DNA of 64,000 nt from Hyphomicrobiales bacterium (GCA_027484605.1 JAIXSR010000034.1:86089-150088); one strand, 5' to 3'. Positions 26,382-35,666 are shown, counted from the first letter of the stretch. The notes: generated by a model not told the origin, from the letters alone. A program made the numbers and translations.

Positions 26382-27907
26382 GCCGGGCTCAACCCGTCGA
26401 GAAAGGCAACCGACTCGGCCACGATCTCCGCCCGGCGGGCCGGCGCCATTTTTGCCAGCGTCCGGTAGGGCATGGCCATGCGTGGATTGCCGGCAAGGCG
26501 CGTCTCGTTGGTGATCAGGAAGTTCCAGTAGAGATAGTTGAACGGGCAGGCCTCCGGGCCGCTCTTCACCGCAGGGTCATAGCGGCAGCCAGTGCAGTAA
26601 TCGCTCATCCGGTCGATATAGGCGCCGGAAGCCGCATAGGGCTTCGAGGCCAGCAGTCCGCCATCGGCGAAAAGCGCCATGCCATGGGTGTTGGGCAATT
26701 CCACCCATTCATAGGCATCGGCATAGACCAGCAGGTACCATTCCTCGACCGCCTTCGGCGCAAGGCCCGCCAGCAGCGCGAAATTGCCGGTCACCATCAG
26801 CCGCTGGATATGGTGGGCATAGGCGTTCCGGGCCGTCGCCTGCACCACCTCGGCGAGGCAGCGCAGATCGGTCTCGCCGGTCCAGTAGAAATCCGGCAGC
26901 GGGCGATGCGCCGCGAGCGCATTGGTCTCGGCATAGCCCGGCATTTCCAGCCAGTAGAGACCGCGCACATATTCCCGCCAGCCAAGGATCTGGCGGATGA
27001 ACCCTTCCACCGCATTGAGCGGCGCCCGCCCCTCGAGCCATGCCCGCTCGGCCGCGAGGCAGAGCTCGCCGGGCAGGATCAGGCCGAGATTGAGCGCCGG
27101 CGCGAGCAGGGCGTGATGCACGAAATCCTCGCCCCGCTTCATCGCATCCTGGTAATCGCCAAACCAGGGCAAGGCATCGGCGATGAAATGGTCGAGCGCC
27201 TCCAGCGCCTGTTCCCGCGTCACCGGCCAGCCGAAGCCGTCGAGGCTGCCGAAATGCCCGCCGAACCGGGCCTCCACCACAGCCATGACATCGCGCGTCA
27301 CCCCGTCCGGCGGGAAACGCAGGCGCGCGGGCAGGCGATGGCCGGCCGGCAGGGCCTTGCGGTTTTCCGCGTCGAAATTCCAATGTCCGCCAACGGGATG
27401 ATCCCCCTCCATCAGCAGCCCGGTCTTGCGCCGCATCTCCCGGTAGAAAAACTCCATCCGGTAGGTCTTCCGCCCCTCCGCCCAGCGCGCGAAATCCTCG
27501 ATCCGCGCAAAAAAGCGCGTATCCGGGCGGATCTCCACCGGCGGGCCGAGCGTTTCCGCCCAGTCGCGCATCATCTCCAGCACGCGCCATTCGCCCGGCT
27601 CGGTGAGGATAACCGCCTCGGGTCGGTGCCGTTCGACCGCCCGCCGAAGCGCGGCATCGAGCGAGCCGGGATTGTCCGGATCCTCGATCCGCCAATACTC
27701 GACCGTCAGGCCCTCCGCGCGCAGCGTCCCGGCAAAATGCCGCATGGCCGAGAAGACCATCACCAGCTTCTGCTTGTGATGCCGCACATAGGTGGCCTCG
27801 CTGGCCACTTCCGCCATGAGGATGCGGTCCCGCGCGGGGTCAAACCCCTCCAGCGCGCTGATCGACCGGCTGAGCTGGTCGCCCAGCAGCAGGACGAGCC
27901 GGCTCAT
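26375..27907 (-). CDS. iron-sulfur bacterial cryptochrome/photolyase (PhrB/FeS-BCP type)
   Basis: A 510-residue photolyase of the FeS-BCP class, which repairs (6-4) photoproducts using FAD, a 4Fe-4S cluster and a lumazine antenna. Starts [12 protein letters not shown], as in the family. The four cluster cysteines fall at residues 350, 438, 441 and 454, the same numbers I recall for Agrobacterium PhrB. FAD-binding region [19 protein letters not shown] is complete. The DUF2256 gene upstream overlaps it by ATGA, and the SDR gene lies further upstream, so all three form one operon. Confidence 0.93.
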   Translation of the reverse strand: MSRLVLLLGDQLSRSISALEGFDPARDRILMAEVASEATYVRHHKQKLVMVFSAMRHFAGTLRAEGLTVEYWRIEDPDNPGSLDAALRRAVERHRPEAVILTEPGEWRVLEMMRDWAETLGPPVEIRPDTRFFARIEDFARWAEGRKTYRMEFFYREMRRKTGLLMEGDHPVGGHWNFDAENRKALPAGHRLPARLRFPPDGVTRDVMAVVEARFGGHFGSLDGFGWPVTREQALEALDHFIADALPWFGDYQDAMKRGEDFVHHALLAPALNLGLILPGELCLAAERAWLEGRAPLNAVEGFIRQILGWREYVRGLYWLEMPGYAETNALAAHRPLPDFYWTGETDLRCLAEVVQATARNAYAHHIQRLMVTGNFALLAGLAPKAVEEWYLLVYADAYEWVELPNTHGMALFADGGLLASKPYAASGAYIDRMSDYCTGCRYDPAVKSGPEACPFNYLYWNFLITNETRLAGNPRMAMPYRTLAKMAPARRAEIVAESVAFLDGLSPAQ

Positions 27908-28083
27908 GGCCTGGTCCCCCGATTTGCGGCCTCGCGGCTGCGGCGGGCTTCGGCCCGGCAGCGATCCGAGCAGAACCGGACCTCGTCCCACACCTTTTCC
28001 CATTTCTTCCGCCAGGTGAAAGGCCGGCCGCAACAGGCGCAGGGCTTTTCCGGCAGATGGGCCTTCTTCACGCCGCGCGGCAT
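27904..28083 (-). CDS. DUF2256 zinc-finger-like small protein
   Basis: A 59-residue basic protein with two cysteine pairs: [15 protein letters not shown] and [12 protein letters not shown], a zinc-ribbon-like arrangement with the typical RPFTWRKKW motif. DUF2256 genes often accompany cryptochrome/photolyase genes, sometimes as fusions. The stop overlaps the photolyase ATG, so translation is coupled and about equal expression is expected. A role in assembling or assisting the photolyase is inferred only. It is separated by 13 bases from the SDR stop. Confidence 0.87.
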   Translation of the reverse strand: MPRGVKKAHLPEKPCACCGRPFTWRKKWEKVWDEVRFCSDRCRAEARRSREAANRGTRP

Positions 28084-28096
28084 GGCTTTTCCAGCC

Positions 28097-28825
28097 TCAG
28101 CCCTTGGTGCGCAGCCGCGAGCGGCCGCCATCCACCGCCATGACCTGGCCGGAAATCCAGCTGCTTTCGTCACTGGCCAGGAAGGTGGCGAGATTGGCCA
28201 CATCCTCGGGCTGGCCAAGGCGCGGCAGCGCATGAAGATCAGCGATGGCCTTGGCCATCGCTTCGTTGCCGGTGAGCGCCGCGGCCATCTTCGTCCGCGT
28301 CAGCGAGGGCGCGATGCAATTGACCCGGATGCGCGGCGCCAGTTCCGCCCCGAGGGCGCGGGTCAGCCCCTCGACCGCCCCCTTGGCCATGGAAACCGAG
28401 GCATGGGCGGAAAAGCCCTGAGCCACCGCCACGGTGGAGAAGAGCACGATCGAGGCCGCCTCGCTGCGCTTGAGCGCCGGCAGGAGCGCCTGCACCGCCC
28501 GGGCCGCGCCCAAGGCGTTGAGCGTGAAATCCCCGAGGAAATCGGCATCGTTCAGGCGGTTGACCGGCTTGAGATTGATCGAGCCCACGGCATAGACCAG
28601 CGCATCGACCGGCCGGTCGCCGAGGGCCGCCGCCAGCTCGGCAAAATGCGAAGGCTCGCGGGCATCCCCTGCCGTGAACCCGGCGCCCAGTTCGCCAGCC
28701 AGCGCCTCGAGCCGGGCAGCATCGCGCCCCGCCAGATGCAGCGCATAGCCCTTTGCCTTCAATCCCCGTGCCGTGGCCGCGCCGATCCCGCCGGTGCTGC
28801 CGAAAATCACTGCCGTCTTGTCCAT
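28097..28825 (-). CDS. atypical short-chain dehydrogenase (catalytic Tyr absent)
   Basis: A 242-residue SDR-fold protein with intact nucleotide-binding motif [15 protein letters not shown] and NNAG-like [11 protein letters not shown]. The usual YxxxK is replaced: the sequence is [13 protein letters not shown], so valine occupies the tyrosine position while lysine is kept. Similar SDRs near photolyase genes seem to share the HASxxxAKGAVEG pattern, so this is likely a conserved subfamily rather than damage. C-terminal VMAVDGG is normal. First gene of the SDR, DUF2256, photolyase operon. Substrate unknown; it might not be a dehydrogenase at all. Confidence 0.85.
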   Translation of the reverse strand: MDKTAVIFGSTGGIGAATARGLKAKGYALHLAGRDAARLEALAGELGAGFTAGDAREPSHFAELAAALGDRPVDALVYAVGSINLKPVNRLNDADFLGDFTLNALGAARAVQALLPALKRSEAASIVLFSTVAVAQGFSAHASVSMAKGAVEGLTRALGAELAPRIRVNCIAPSLTRTKMAAALTGNEAMAKAIADLHALPRLGQPEDVANLATFLASDESSWISGQVMAVDGGRSRLRTKG

Positions 28826-28922
28826 GGAAACGTCGATCCCTGCCGCGCGGCTTCCGCGCCTGCCGGGCTTACGCAGGAAGCGCCCCCGCCGGACCACCCC
28901 GGCGGAAGGAAAGCGCGGGGCC

Positions 28923-30527
28923 CTAGCCGCCCGCCGCCTCGAGCGCGGCGCGCGTGTCGAAATCCGCGAGAATGCCGGGATCCTCGACCGGCACTTCGGC
29001 CACCCGGTCGCGCCGGGACTCCAGCAGGCGCCGTGCGCCCTGGTCGCCCGTCAGCGTCAGCAGGTCACCGAAAAGGCTGCGCCGGACCAGCACCGGATTG
29101 CCCCATTGCCCGCGATGCACCGGCACGAAAGCCTCCTGCCCCGGCTGCTCCAAGGCCTGTTGCGCCAGCCGTTGCAGCGTCTCCGGCCGGAGCCTCGGCA
29201 TGTCGCCCAGCACGACGAAGGCGGCCTCTGTCTCTGCAGGCAGGGCACCGAGCCCGGCCCGCAGCGAGGAGGCAAGCCCCTCGCGGTAATCCGGATTTTC
29301 CACCAGCTGGAATTCGGGCCCGGCCGCCAGTGCCTGCACGGCGCCGGCCTCATGCCCGGTCACCACGATGACAGGCCCCTGCGCAGCGGCCCGGGCCACG
29401 TCCAGCACATGGGCCAGCATCGGTCGCCCCTCGAAGAGGGCAAGGAGCTTGTTCTCCGTGCCGAACCGGGTCGAGCGCCCGGCCGCCAGCACGATGATGC
29501 CGAACGCCGCCGGACGGCCCGGCCTGGCCTCGCCGGCCCGAGGCTGCGGCCGGGAGACGATTTCCATCAGCAGCCCGCCCGTGCCCATGCGCTGCAGGTC
29601 ACGCCCGGTCACGGGGAGATCGGCGCAGAGCCGCGCCAGCACCCAGTCGAACCCGTTCTCGCGCGGGGACCGCGCGCAGCCCGGGGCGCCGATCACCGGG
29701 CGGCCGCGCCATTCCGCGAGCATCAGCAGGTTGCCGGGATCCACCGGCATTCCGAGATGGACGAGCCGCCCGCCCTGCGCTTCGATGGAGGCAGGGATCA
29801 CATCGCGCCGGTCGGCGATCGCCGCTGCGCCGAACACGATGAGAATGTCGAAACCGGCCGGATCGAGCCCGGCAAGGCTGGCCTCCAGCGCCTCCTGGCG
29901 ATGCTCGGTCCGCGCTTCCGCGACCAGCCGGCTGCCGAGCGCGGCCAGCCGCTCCTCCATGACCCGGCGGGTCTTGTCGATGACGCTTTCCTTCAGGCCC
30001 GGCAGGCGCAGCGACAGCATGGCCACGCGCTTTGGCTGAAACGGCGCGACGCGGATGGCACCGCCAGCCAGATGCCGCTGCCCGGCCGCGACCAGCGCGC
30101 CAGGCACGGCAAAGGGGATGATCTTGATCGTCGCCACCATCTCGCCCGGAACCACCCGGCGGAAGGCGGGCAAGGTGGCGAGGGTGAGATCGGGATCGAT
30201 CATGTTGAAGGCGTCGATCGCGGCCGGGTCCGGCAGGAAAAGCCCTGCTTCGGTGGCGAAGAGATTGGCCCGCCCCGTGAAGGCCGGGTCCGCGCGCAGG
30301 CCCGGGCCCAGCGCGGCCTCGGCCAGGTGCGCGGCGGCGGCATCCTCCGACAGGTCGCCCGGATCCAGCCGTGCGATCGTCACTTCCGCCACCCCGGCCG
30401 CAGCGAGGGCACGGCAATCCGGCCCGTCCAGCGGATGGCCCTTGCGGAAGGCGATCTCGCCCGTCCGGACCTGATGCGCCAGCACGGCACCCTCCGCCTC
30501 GAGGACCGGAACCCGCCCGAAGAACAT
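28923..30527 (-). CDS. bifunctional molybdopterin-binding/nucleotidyltransferase (MobA-like) protein
   Basis: A 534-residue fusion. Residues about 1-340 hold a molybdopterin-binding, MoaB/MogA-like region (FGRVPVLEAEGAVLAHQV, DILIVFGAAAIADRRDVIP, VIGAPGCARSPRENGFD). Residues about 345-534 are a MobA/MocA-type transferase (IIVLAAGRSTRFGTENKLLALFEGRPML), which would add CMP or GMP to the molybdenum cofactor. The cox locus context suggests the cytosine dinucleotide used by CO-dehydrogenase-type enzymes. Its ATG overlaps the stop of the upstream XdhC gene by one base. Last gene of the maturation operon. Confidence 0.85.
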   Translation of the reverse strand: MFFGRVPVLEAEGAVLAHQVRTGEIAFRKGHPLDGPDCRALAAAGVAEVTIARLDPGDLSEDAAAAHLAEAALGPGLRADPAFTGRANLFATEAGLFLPDPAAIDAFNMIDPDLTLATLPAFRRVVPGEMVATIKIIPFAVPGALVAAGQRHLAGGAIRVAPFQPKRVAMLSLRLPGLKESVIDKTRRVMEERLAALGSRLVAEARTEHRQEALEASLAGLDPAGFDILIVFGAAAIADRRDVIPASIEAQGGRLVHLGMPVDPGNLLMLAEWRGRPVIGAPGCARSPRENGFDWVLARLCADLPVTGRDLQRMGTGGLLMEIVSRPQPRAGEARPGRPAAFGIIVLAAGRSTRFGTENKLLALFEGRPMLAHVLDVARAAAQGPVIVVTGHEAGAVQALAAGPEFQLVENPDYREGLASSLRAGLGALPAETEAAFVVLGDMPRLRPETLQRLAQQALEQPGQEAFVPVHRGQWGNPVLVRRSLFGDLLTLTGDQGARRLLESRRDRVAEVPVEDPGILADFDTRAALEAAGG

Positions 30528-31213
30528 CAGCTGCGCCGTCGCTGGCGTTGCGTGCCGATGATCTCGGCCAGGATCGACACGGCGATCTCGGCGGGGCTGA
30601 CCGCGCCGAGATCGAGGCCGATCGGGGCGCGGATCCGCGCGAGATCGCCTTCGGTAAACCCGGCCGCTGCCAGCCGCTCCAGCCGTCTGGCATGCGTCTT
30701 CCGGCTGCCCAGCGCGCCGATATAGAAGCACTCCGCCCGGAGCGCGAGCGTCAGCGCCGGGTCGTCGATCTTGGGATCATGCGTCAGCGCGACAAAGGCG
30801 GTGTAGCGGTCCGGCCTGAGCGGTGACAGCGCCACATCCGGCCATTCCGCGATGAGCCGCACATTCGGAAAGCGCTCCGGCGTGGCAAAGGCCTCGCGCG
30901 GGTCGATCAGCGTGCAGTCAAGCTCGACCAGCCGCGCCATCTCCGCCAGCGCCTGGCTGATATGCACCGCCCCGATCACGATCAGCCGCACGGGCGGCAC
31001 ATGGACATCGATGAAGAAGGTCCGGTCGCCGGCCACCGCCTTCGTGGATTTGCCGGTCCGGAACGCTTCGGCCAGCAGCTCGGCGGCCGGGTCCGCCGCC
31101 AGGCTCTCCGGCGTCACCAGCCGGGCGGCGCCGCTCTCGAGATCGGTGACCAGCGCCACCGCCTCGCGGGCGGCGCGATGGCGGTTCAGGGCGGAGAGAA
31201 GGGCGAGATCCAC
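30527..31213 (-). CDS. XdhC-family protein, Rossmann-domain half
   Basis: A 228-residue protein holding the C-terminal XdhC Rossmann region: VRLIVIGAVHISQALAEMA, then IDPREAFATPERFP, ALTHDPKIDDPAL, YIGALGSRKTHARRLERL and RIRAPIGLDLGA. XdhC proteins carry and sulfurate the molybdenum cofactor before insertion into xanthine- or CO-dehydrogenase-like enzymes. The N-terminal domain is instead encoded by the separate gene upstream, 9 bases away, so the two products probably work as a pair. The coxF/coxI naming is avoided because the assignment is uncertain. Confidence 0.85.
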   Translation of the reverse strand: MDLALLSALNRHRAAREAVALVTDLESGAARLVTPESLAADPAAELLAEAFRTGKSTKAVAGDRTFFIDVHVPPVRLIVIGAVHISQALAEMARLVELDCTLIDPREAFATPERFPNVRLIAEWPDVALSPLRPDRYTAFVALTHDPKIDDPALTLALRAECFYIGALGSRKTHARRLERLAAAGFTEGDLARIRAPIGLDLGAVSPAEIAVSILAEIIGTQRQRRRS

Positions 31214-31222
31214 GGGGCGGCC

Positions 31223-31567
31223 TCAGGTCACGGGGACGACATGGACGGCGATCCGCCCGCCGCAGGACAGGCCGACGCGCCAGGCCGTCTCGTCCGCCAC
31301 GCCGAATTCGAGCAGTTTCGGCACCCCGCTGGCGATGACATCGATCGCCTCCGTCACCACCGCACCCTCGACGCAGCCGCCGGAAACCGAGCCGAGGAAA
31401 TTCCCCTCCCCGTCAATGACGAGATGCGAGCCGACCGGCCTCGGTGCCGAGCCCCAGGTTTCCGTGACGGTGGCCAGCGCGACGCCGCGCCCGGCCTGCC
31501 GCCACGCCTCGGCGGCAGCGAGGATTTCGCTTTCGGTGGCAAGCCCACCCGACAGGCTGTCGCTCAT
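31223..31567 (-). CDS. XdhC/CoxI-family N-terminal domain protein
   Basis: A 114-residue protein that corresponds to the N-terminal XdhC_CoxI domain alone. Motifs: ALATVTETWGSAPRPVGSHLVI, GSVSGGCVEGAVV (with the family cysteine) and a second conserved cysteine in VGLSCGGRIAVHV. These cysteines are linked to sulfuration of the cofactor. It overlaps coxE by ATGA and is followed by the Rossmann half. Separate N and C halves are known for cox-type loci. Confidence 0.87.
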   Translation of the reverse strand: MSDSLSGGLATESEILAAAEAWRQAGRGVALATVTETWGSAPRPVGSHLVIDGEGNFLGSVSGGCVEGAVVTEAIDVIASGVPKLLEFGVADETAWRVGLSCGGRIAVHVVPVT

Positions 31568-32775
31568 GGTCCCTCCCGGAGGTAGCGGCGCGGATCCGCA
31601 CCCGCGCCTTGGCCGGCGGCGAGCGCCTGGCACAGATCGGCCATGGCGTTCAGGCTATGACAGGTGCGGAATTCGTCAACATGCGGCAGCATCGCCCGGA
31701 TGCCCGCCGCCTTCGCCTCGAACCCGTCGAAGCGCAGCAACGGATTGAGCCAGATCAGCCGCCGGGCCGAGCGCCGGAGACGCGCCATTTCCCGCGCGAG
31801 ATCCGGCCGGATTTCCCGCTCCAGCCCGTCGGTGATCAGCAGTACCACCGCGCCGCCGCTCATCACCCGGCGCGCCCAGCTTTTGTTGAACCGCTCCAGC
31901 GTCTGCCCGATCCGGGTGCCGCCATCCCAGTCCCGCACCATCCGGCCGGCGCCGCGCAGGGCAAGATCCGGGTCCTTCGTGCTCTTCAGCGCATGGCTGA
32001 CATTGGTCAGCTCGGTGGCGAAGGTGAAAGCCGAGACCCGCCGCCCGGTTTGCGCCAGGGCATGCAGGAAATGCAGGAAGATCCGCGAATACTGGCTCAT
32101 CGAACCGGAAATGTCGCACAGGGCGACGAGCGGCGGCACCTTCTCCGCCCGCGCCCGGAACCGCAATTCGAACGCATCCCCGCCGGCCCGGAGGCTTGCG
32201 CGCATCGCCCGCCGCGGATCGGGCCGATTGCCATGCGGATCGGCCACGAAACGCCGCGTCTTCACATGCTGGAGCGGCATGACCAGCCGCGCCACCTCGC
32301 GCCTGGCCTCGGCCAGTTCAAGCGCCGACATCCCGTCGAAATCGCGGCTGCGGAACAGCTCGACATCCGAAACGGTGAGCCGGGAATCGAGATCCACCCG
32401 CTCGCGCTCGGGCTGGTCCTCCGGCGGCTTCGGCTGGAACAGCGCCTCGGTCAGCCGGCGCAGCGCCTCCTCGCGCTTCGAATCCGGATCGCCCGGCGCC
32501 ACCGGCATCATCGTGGCCATCATCTTCTCGAGCAGGGCCCGCCGCCGCCAGAACAGGCGGAAAGCCTGGTCGAACAGGTCCGCATCCTGCCGCCGCTTGA
32601 CGAAGACCGCCTCCAGCGCCGCCCGGAACTCGTCCCGATGGCCGATCCCGATCGCCTCGATCGCCGCCACGGCATCGAGCATTGCTCCCGGGCCGACCGC
32701 CATGCCGGCCTGCCGCAGGGCGCGGCCGAAAAAGGCGACATTCTCCGCGAGATGGCCGCCGGCAGGCTCCATCAC
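31564..32775 (-). CDS. coxE: VWA-domain protein CoxE
   Basis: A 403-residue protein of the CoxE family with a C-terminal von Willebrand A domain. The MIDAS motif DISGSMS (near residue 220) and later TDG in LLITDGLEREI are intact. Works with the AAA ATPase CoxD in maturation of the CuSMo or Mo centre of CO dehydrogenase. N-terminal half is charged and helical, with GPGAMLDAVAAIEAIG typical of the family. Its ATG overlaps the coxD stop by 4 bases. Length agrees with Oligotropha CoxE (about 400). Confidence 0.9.
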   Translation of the reverse strand: MMEPAGGHLAENVAFFGRALRQAGMAVGPGAMLDAVAAIEAIGIGHRDEFRAALEAVFVKRRQDADLFDQAFRLFWRRRALLEKMMATMMPVAPGDPDSKREEALRRLTEALFQPKPPEDQPERERVDLDSRLTVSDVELFRSRDFDGMSALELAEARREVARLVMPLQHVKTRRFVADPHGNRPDPRRAMRASLRAGGDAFELRFRARAEKVPPLVALCDISGSMSQYSRIFLHFLHALAQTGRRVSAFTFATELTNVSHALKSTKDPDLALRGAGRMVRDWDGGTRIGQTLERFNKSWARRVMSGGAVVLLITDGLEREIRPDLAREMARLRRSARRLIWLNPLLRFDGFEAKAAGIRAMLPHVDEFRTCHSLNAMADLCQALAAGQGAGADPRRYLREGP

Positions 32776-33674
32776 AAACCCGCTTTCACCTGGTCGAGGA
32801 TCTCCTTGGCGCGGCTGCCCTGCAGCTTCACGATATCGTCCTGGTATTTCAGCAGCACGCCGAGCGTGTCGGAGACGAGGGCCGGGTCGAGCGCCACGGC
32901 ATCAAGCTCCACCAAAGCGGTGGCCCAGTCGAGCGTCTCGGCGACGCCGGGCACCTTGAACAGGTCCTCCTGCCGGATCGCCTGGACATAGGCGACAATC
33001 TGCTTCGAGAGCTGCGCCGGCACCCTCGGCGCCTTGGCCTTGAGGATGGCGAGTTCGCGCGCGGTATCCGGGTAATCCACCCAATGATAGAGGCAGCGAC
33101 GCTTGAGCGCGTCATGCACCTCGCGGGTGCGGTTCGAGGTGATGATGACGATGGGCGGCGCCGGCGCCCGGATCGTGCCGAGTTCGGGGATCGTCGCCTG
33201 GAAATCCGAGAGGATCTCGAGCAGGAACGCCTCGAAGGCCTCGTCGGTGCGGTCGAGCTCGTCGATCAGCAGCACCGGCGGCCCGGCGGGATCGGCCTCC
33301 AGCGCCTGCAGCAGGGGCCGCTTGACGAGAAAGCGTTCGGAAAACACATCGGCCGCAAGCTTGGCCCGGTCATGCTCGCCGGAAGCCTCGCCGAGGCGGA
33401 TCGCCATCATCTGGCCGGCATAGTTCCATTCATAGAGCGCCGCAGCGCTGTCGAGCCCTTCATAGCATTGCAGCCGGATCAGCTTGCGCCCCAAAGCCCG
33501 GGCCAGCACCTTGGCAATCTCGGTCTTGCCGACGCCGGCCTCCCCCTCGAGAAAAAGGGGTCGGCCGAGCCGCAGCGCGAGAAACAGCACGGTCGCAAAG
33601 CCGCGATCCGCGACATAGGATTCGGCGCGAAGCAGATCGAGCGTGGCATCGATCGAGGCAGGCGCGTGGATCAT
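32772..33674 (-). CDS. coxD: MoxR-type AAA ATPase CoxD
   Basis: A 300-residue AAA+ ATPase of the MoxR class. Walker A is GEAGVGKTE (about residue 42), Walker B VLLIDELDR, and sensor region VIITSNRTREVHDALKRRC is present. In Oligotropha, CoxD is needed to introduce copper and sulfur into the active site of the large subunit; here the role is inferred from the same operon. Walker motifs look functional. Coupled by ATGA to both the LysE gene upstream and coxE downstream... the latter begins within its stop. Confidence 0.92.
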   Translation of the reverse strand: MIHAPASIDATLDLLRAESYVADRGFATVLFLALRLGRPLFLEGEAGVGKTEIAKVLARALGRKLIRLQCYEGLDSAAALYEWNYAGQMMAIRLGEASGEHDRAKLAADVFSERFLVKRPLLQALEADPAGPPVLLIDELDRTDEAFEAFLLEILSDFQATIPELGTIRAPAPPIVIITSNRTREVHDALKRRCLYHWVDYPDTARELAILKAKAPRVPAQLSKQIVAYVQAIRQEDLFKVPGVAETLDWATALVELDAVALDPALVSDTLGVLLKYQDDIVKLQGSRAKEILDQVKAGL

Positions 33675-34273
33675 CGACGGGTCCCCCAGAAAAACCAGAC
33701 CGCGACCAGCGCGATCGACACCGCCAGCAGGCGGCGCACCAGCCGCTCGCGCGGCCCCTCCACGAGATAGGGCCGCAGGGCGGCGGCGAACAGCACGATC
33801 ATGGCATGGACCGCCGTGGCCACAATGACATAGATCAGCACGAGCAGCAGGGTCTGCCCCGTGACGGCACCCGCTTCCGGCGTGAGGAAGAGCGGCAGCA
33901 CGAGCACATAGAAGGCAGCGGCCTTCGGATTGAGCAGGTTGGTCACAAGCGCCCGCCGGAAGGCCTGGCTTGCGCCGGACCCGCCCCCGCTCTCCTCGCC
34001 GGCCCCGCGCCAGGCTTCCCAGGCGAGGTACAGCAGGAAGGCGGCCCCGCCATAGCGCAGCCCGTCATAGGCCACGGGGACGGTCTGGATCAGGGTTGCA
34101 AGGCCGAACATCGAGGCCAGGCCGATCCCCGCCAGGCCCAGCATGACGCCGGCAACCGCGGCCAGCCCGGTGCGCCGTCCTTCCGCGAGAGCGAGCGTGG
34201 CGAGATAGGCCATGTTCGGACCGGGTGTCAGCTCGATCAGGAGGGAGGCGAGGGCAAATTCCAGAACGCGCAC
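33671..34273 (-). CDS. LysE/RhtB-family exporter
   Basis: A 200-residue inner-membrane protein with about six hydrophobic segments and the LysE-family start FALASLLIELTPGPNMAYLA. LTNLLNPKAAAFY-like sequence (VTNLLNPKAAAFYVLV) is also typical. Members export amino acids or related small molecules. Its stop lies at 33671-33673 and overlaps the ATG of the coxD gene (ATGA), so it is the first gene of that operon. GTG at 34273 is chosen since the frame upstream of it does not look like protein. Whether it serves the cox system is unclear. Confidence 0.85.
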   Translation of the reverse strand: MRVLEFALASLLIELTPGPNMAYLATLALAEGRRTGLAAVAGVMLGLAGIGLASMFGLATLIQTVPVAYDGLRYGGAAFLLYLAWEAWRGAGEESGGGSGASQAFRRALVTNLLNPKAAAFYVLVLPLFLTPEAGAVTGQTLLLVLIYVIVATAVHAMIVLFAAALRPYLVEGPRERLVRRLLAVSIALVAVWFFWGTRR

Positions 34274-34362
34274 GCTGACCTGTCTCCGGATGCCGCCCGT
34301 TGCAAAGGCGTCATATTGATGTTCTATGTCTGTTCTCGCCCAACCAGCAAGGAGATTGAACA

Positions 34363-34725
34363 ATGAACACGAAGGAAACCGCAATCGCTTTCGCCGCGAT
34401 GCTGAAGGACGGCAAGCATATCGAAGCCGCCGCACAGTTCAACGCGCCCGATATTGCCAGCTTCGAAGCCATGGAAGGCCCGATGGCGGCGTGTCACGGT
34501 GCCGAAGCCGTGAAGGCCAAGAGCGACTGGTGGTATGCCAACCATGAGGTTCATTCTGCCGAGACAGATGGCCCCCTGATCAACGGTGACCGGTTCCTGA
34601 TGCGGTTCTCGATGGACATCACCTCGAAAATGACCGGCCAGCGCCTGCAGATGGAAGAATTCGGCCTCTACACCGTGCGTGACGGCAAGATCGTCGAGGA
34701 GCGGTTCTTCTATCCCACCGCCTGA
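34363..34725 (+). CDS. SnoaL-like domain protein
   Basis: A 120-residue soluble protein with a cone-shaped alpha-beta fold of the NTF2/SnoaL type: MNTKETAIAFAAMLKDGKHIEAAAQFNAPD, GAEAVKAKSDWWYANHEVHS and EFGLYTVRDGKIVEERFFY. Catalytic residues cannot be assigned, since this fold carries many activities. An AAGGAG site precedes the ATG. It is transcribed opposite to the cox genes on both sides and interrupts the locus. A GC-rich hairpin follows its stop. Confidence 0.8.
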   Translation: MNTKETAIAFAAMLKDGKHIEAAAQFNAPDIASFEAMEGPMAACHGAEAVKAKSDWWYANHEVHSAETDGPLINGDRFLMRFSMDITSKMTGQRLQMEEFGLYTVRDGKIVEERFFYPTA

Positions 34726-34731
34726 GGGAAA

Positions 34732-34758
34732 GGCCGGCCGGATCGGTTCCGGCCGGCC
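34732..34758. terminator. terminator-like hairpin between convergent genes
   Basis: GGCCGGCCGGA and TCCGGCCGGCC pair perfectly (11 bp) around a 5-base loop. No T-run follows on either strand. Located between the SnoaL-like gene and the coxM stop. Confidence 0.55.
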
Positions 34759-34768
34759 CTGTCCGGCC

Positions 34769-35575
34769 TCATTTCGCCGTGGCGCCCGTGACAGCCCGGC
34801 GCGCCATGACGCCGATGAGATGGCTGCGATATTCCGCCGAGGCATGGATATCGCTGTTCAGATCCTTCGCCGCCGGATTTGTGATGCCGTCGAGCGATTT
34901 GGCGTTGAAGCGCTTGCCGAGCGCCGCTTCGGCCTCCGTCCAGCGGAACACGCCATCCGAGCCGGCGCCGGTCACGGCGACGACAACCGACGAGCCCTTC
35001 TTGCCGACGGCCACGCCGACCATGGCGTAGCGCGAGGCCGGGTTGCGGAACTTCGCATAGGCGAATTTCGCCCCGATCGGCACGATCACTTTCGTGATGA
35101 TCTCGCCCTCGTCGAGCGCGGTCGAGAACATGCCGGTGAAGAATTCCGCCGCCGGCATCTTCCGCCGGTTGGTGACGATGGTGGCGCCGAGCGCCAGCAG
35201 CCCGGCAGGATAATCGGCCGCCGGATCATTGTTGGCGATCGAGCCGCCGATCGTGCCCTTGTGGCGGACATGCGGATCGCCGATGCCGCCGGCCAGCGCG
35301 GCAAGGCCCGGCAGGGCCGCCGTGACAAGCGCGGAGGTGGCCACCTCGGCATGGCTGGTCATCGCGCCGATCACGAGGTTGCGGCCCTTCTGCTCGATCC
35401 CGGCCAGTTCGGGCACGCCCGAAAGGTCGATCACGGCAGACGGGCTGGCCAGACGCTGCTTCATGGTGGGAAGCAGGGTCTGCCCGCCGGCGAGGATCTT
35501 CGCATCCCCCAGCTTGCCGACAAGGCTGTTGGCCTGGCGGAGCGTGGCGGGACGATGGAAATCGAAGGCATACAT
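34769..35575 (-). CDS. coxM: CO dehydrogenase-type medium (FAD) subunit
   Basis: A 268-residue FAD subunit that passes electrons from the iron-sulfur subunit to acceptor. FAD motifs: ILAGGQTLLPTMKQRL (about residue 30) and KGTIGGSIANNDPAADYP (about residue 107), as in the CoxM/CutM family. The C-terminal CODH FAD-binding region is complete. Ordered coxS, coxL, coxM on the minus strand, 91 bases after coxL. No defect is visible, unlike coxL. Form II membership follows from coxL. Confidence 0.92.
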   Translation of the reverse strand: MYAFDFHRPATLRQANSLVGKLGDAKILAGGQTLLPTMKQRLASPSAVIDLSGVPELAGIEQKGRNLVIGAMTSHAEVATSALVTAALPGLAALAGGIGDPHVRHKGTIGGSIANNDPAADYPAGLLALGATIVTNRRKMPAAEFFTGMFSTALDEGEIITKVIVPIGAKFAYAKFRNPASRYAMVGVAVGKKGSSVVVAVTGAGSDGVFRWTEAEAALGKRFNAKSLDGITNPAAKDLNSDIHASAEYRSHLIGVMARRAVTGATAK

Positions 35576-35666
35576 GGTGGATCTCCTGAATTCAGAGCGG
35601 CAGTCGGGATTTCGCCATCGGCCGTCTTCTCTGCGACCGCCGATGGCCCGCTGCCCGTTGCCCGAC

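Noticed and set aside
26378..29371. 997-residue plus-strand open frame
   Set aside because: Antisense to the photolyase, DUF2256, SDR and part of the MobA-like gene; composition is that of a shadow frame in GC-rich DNA.
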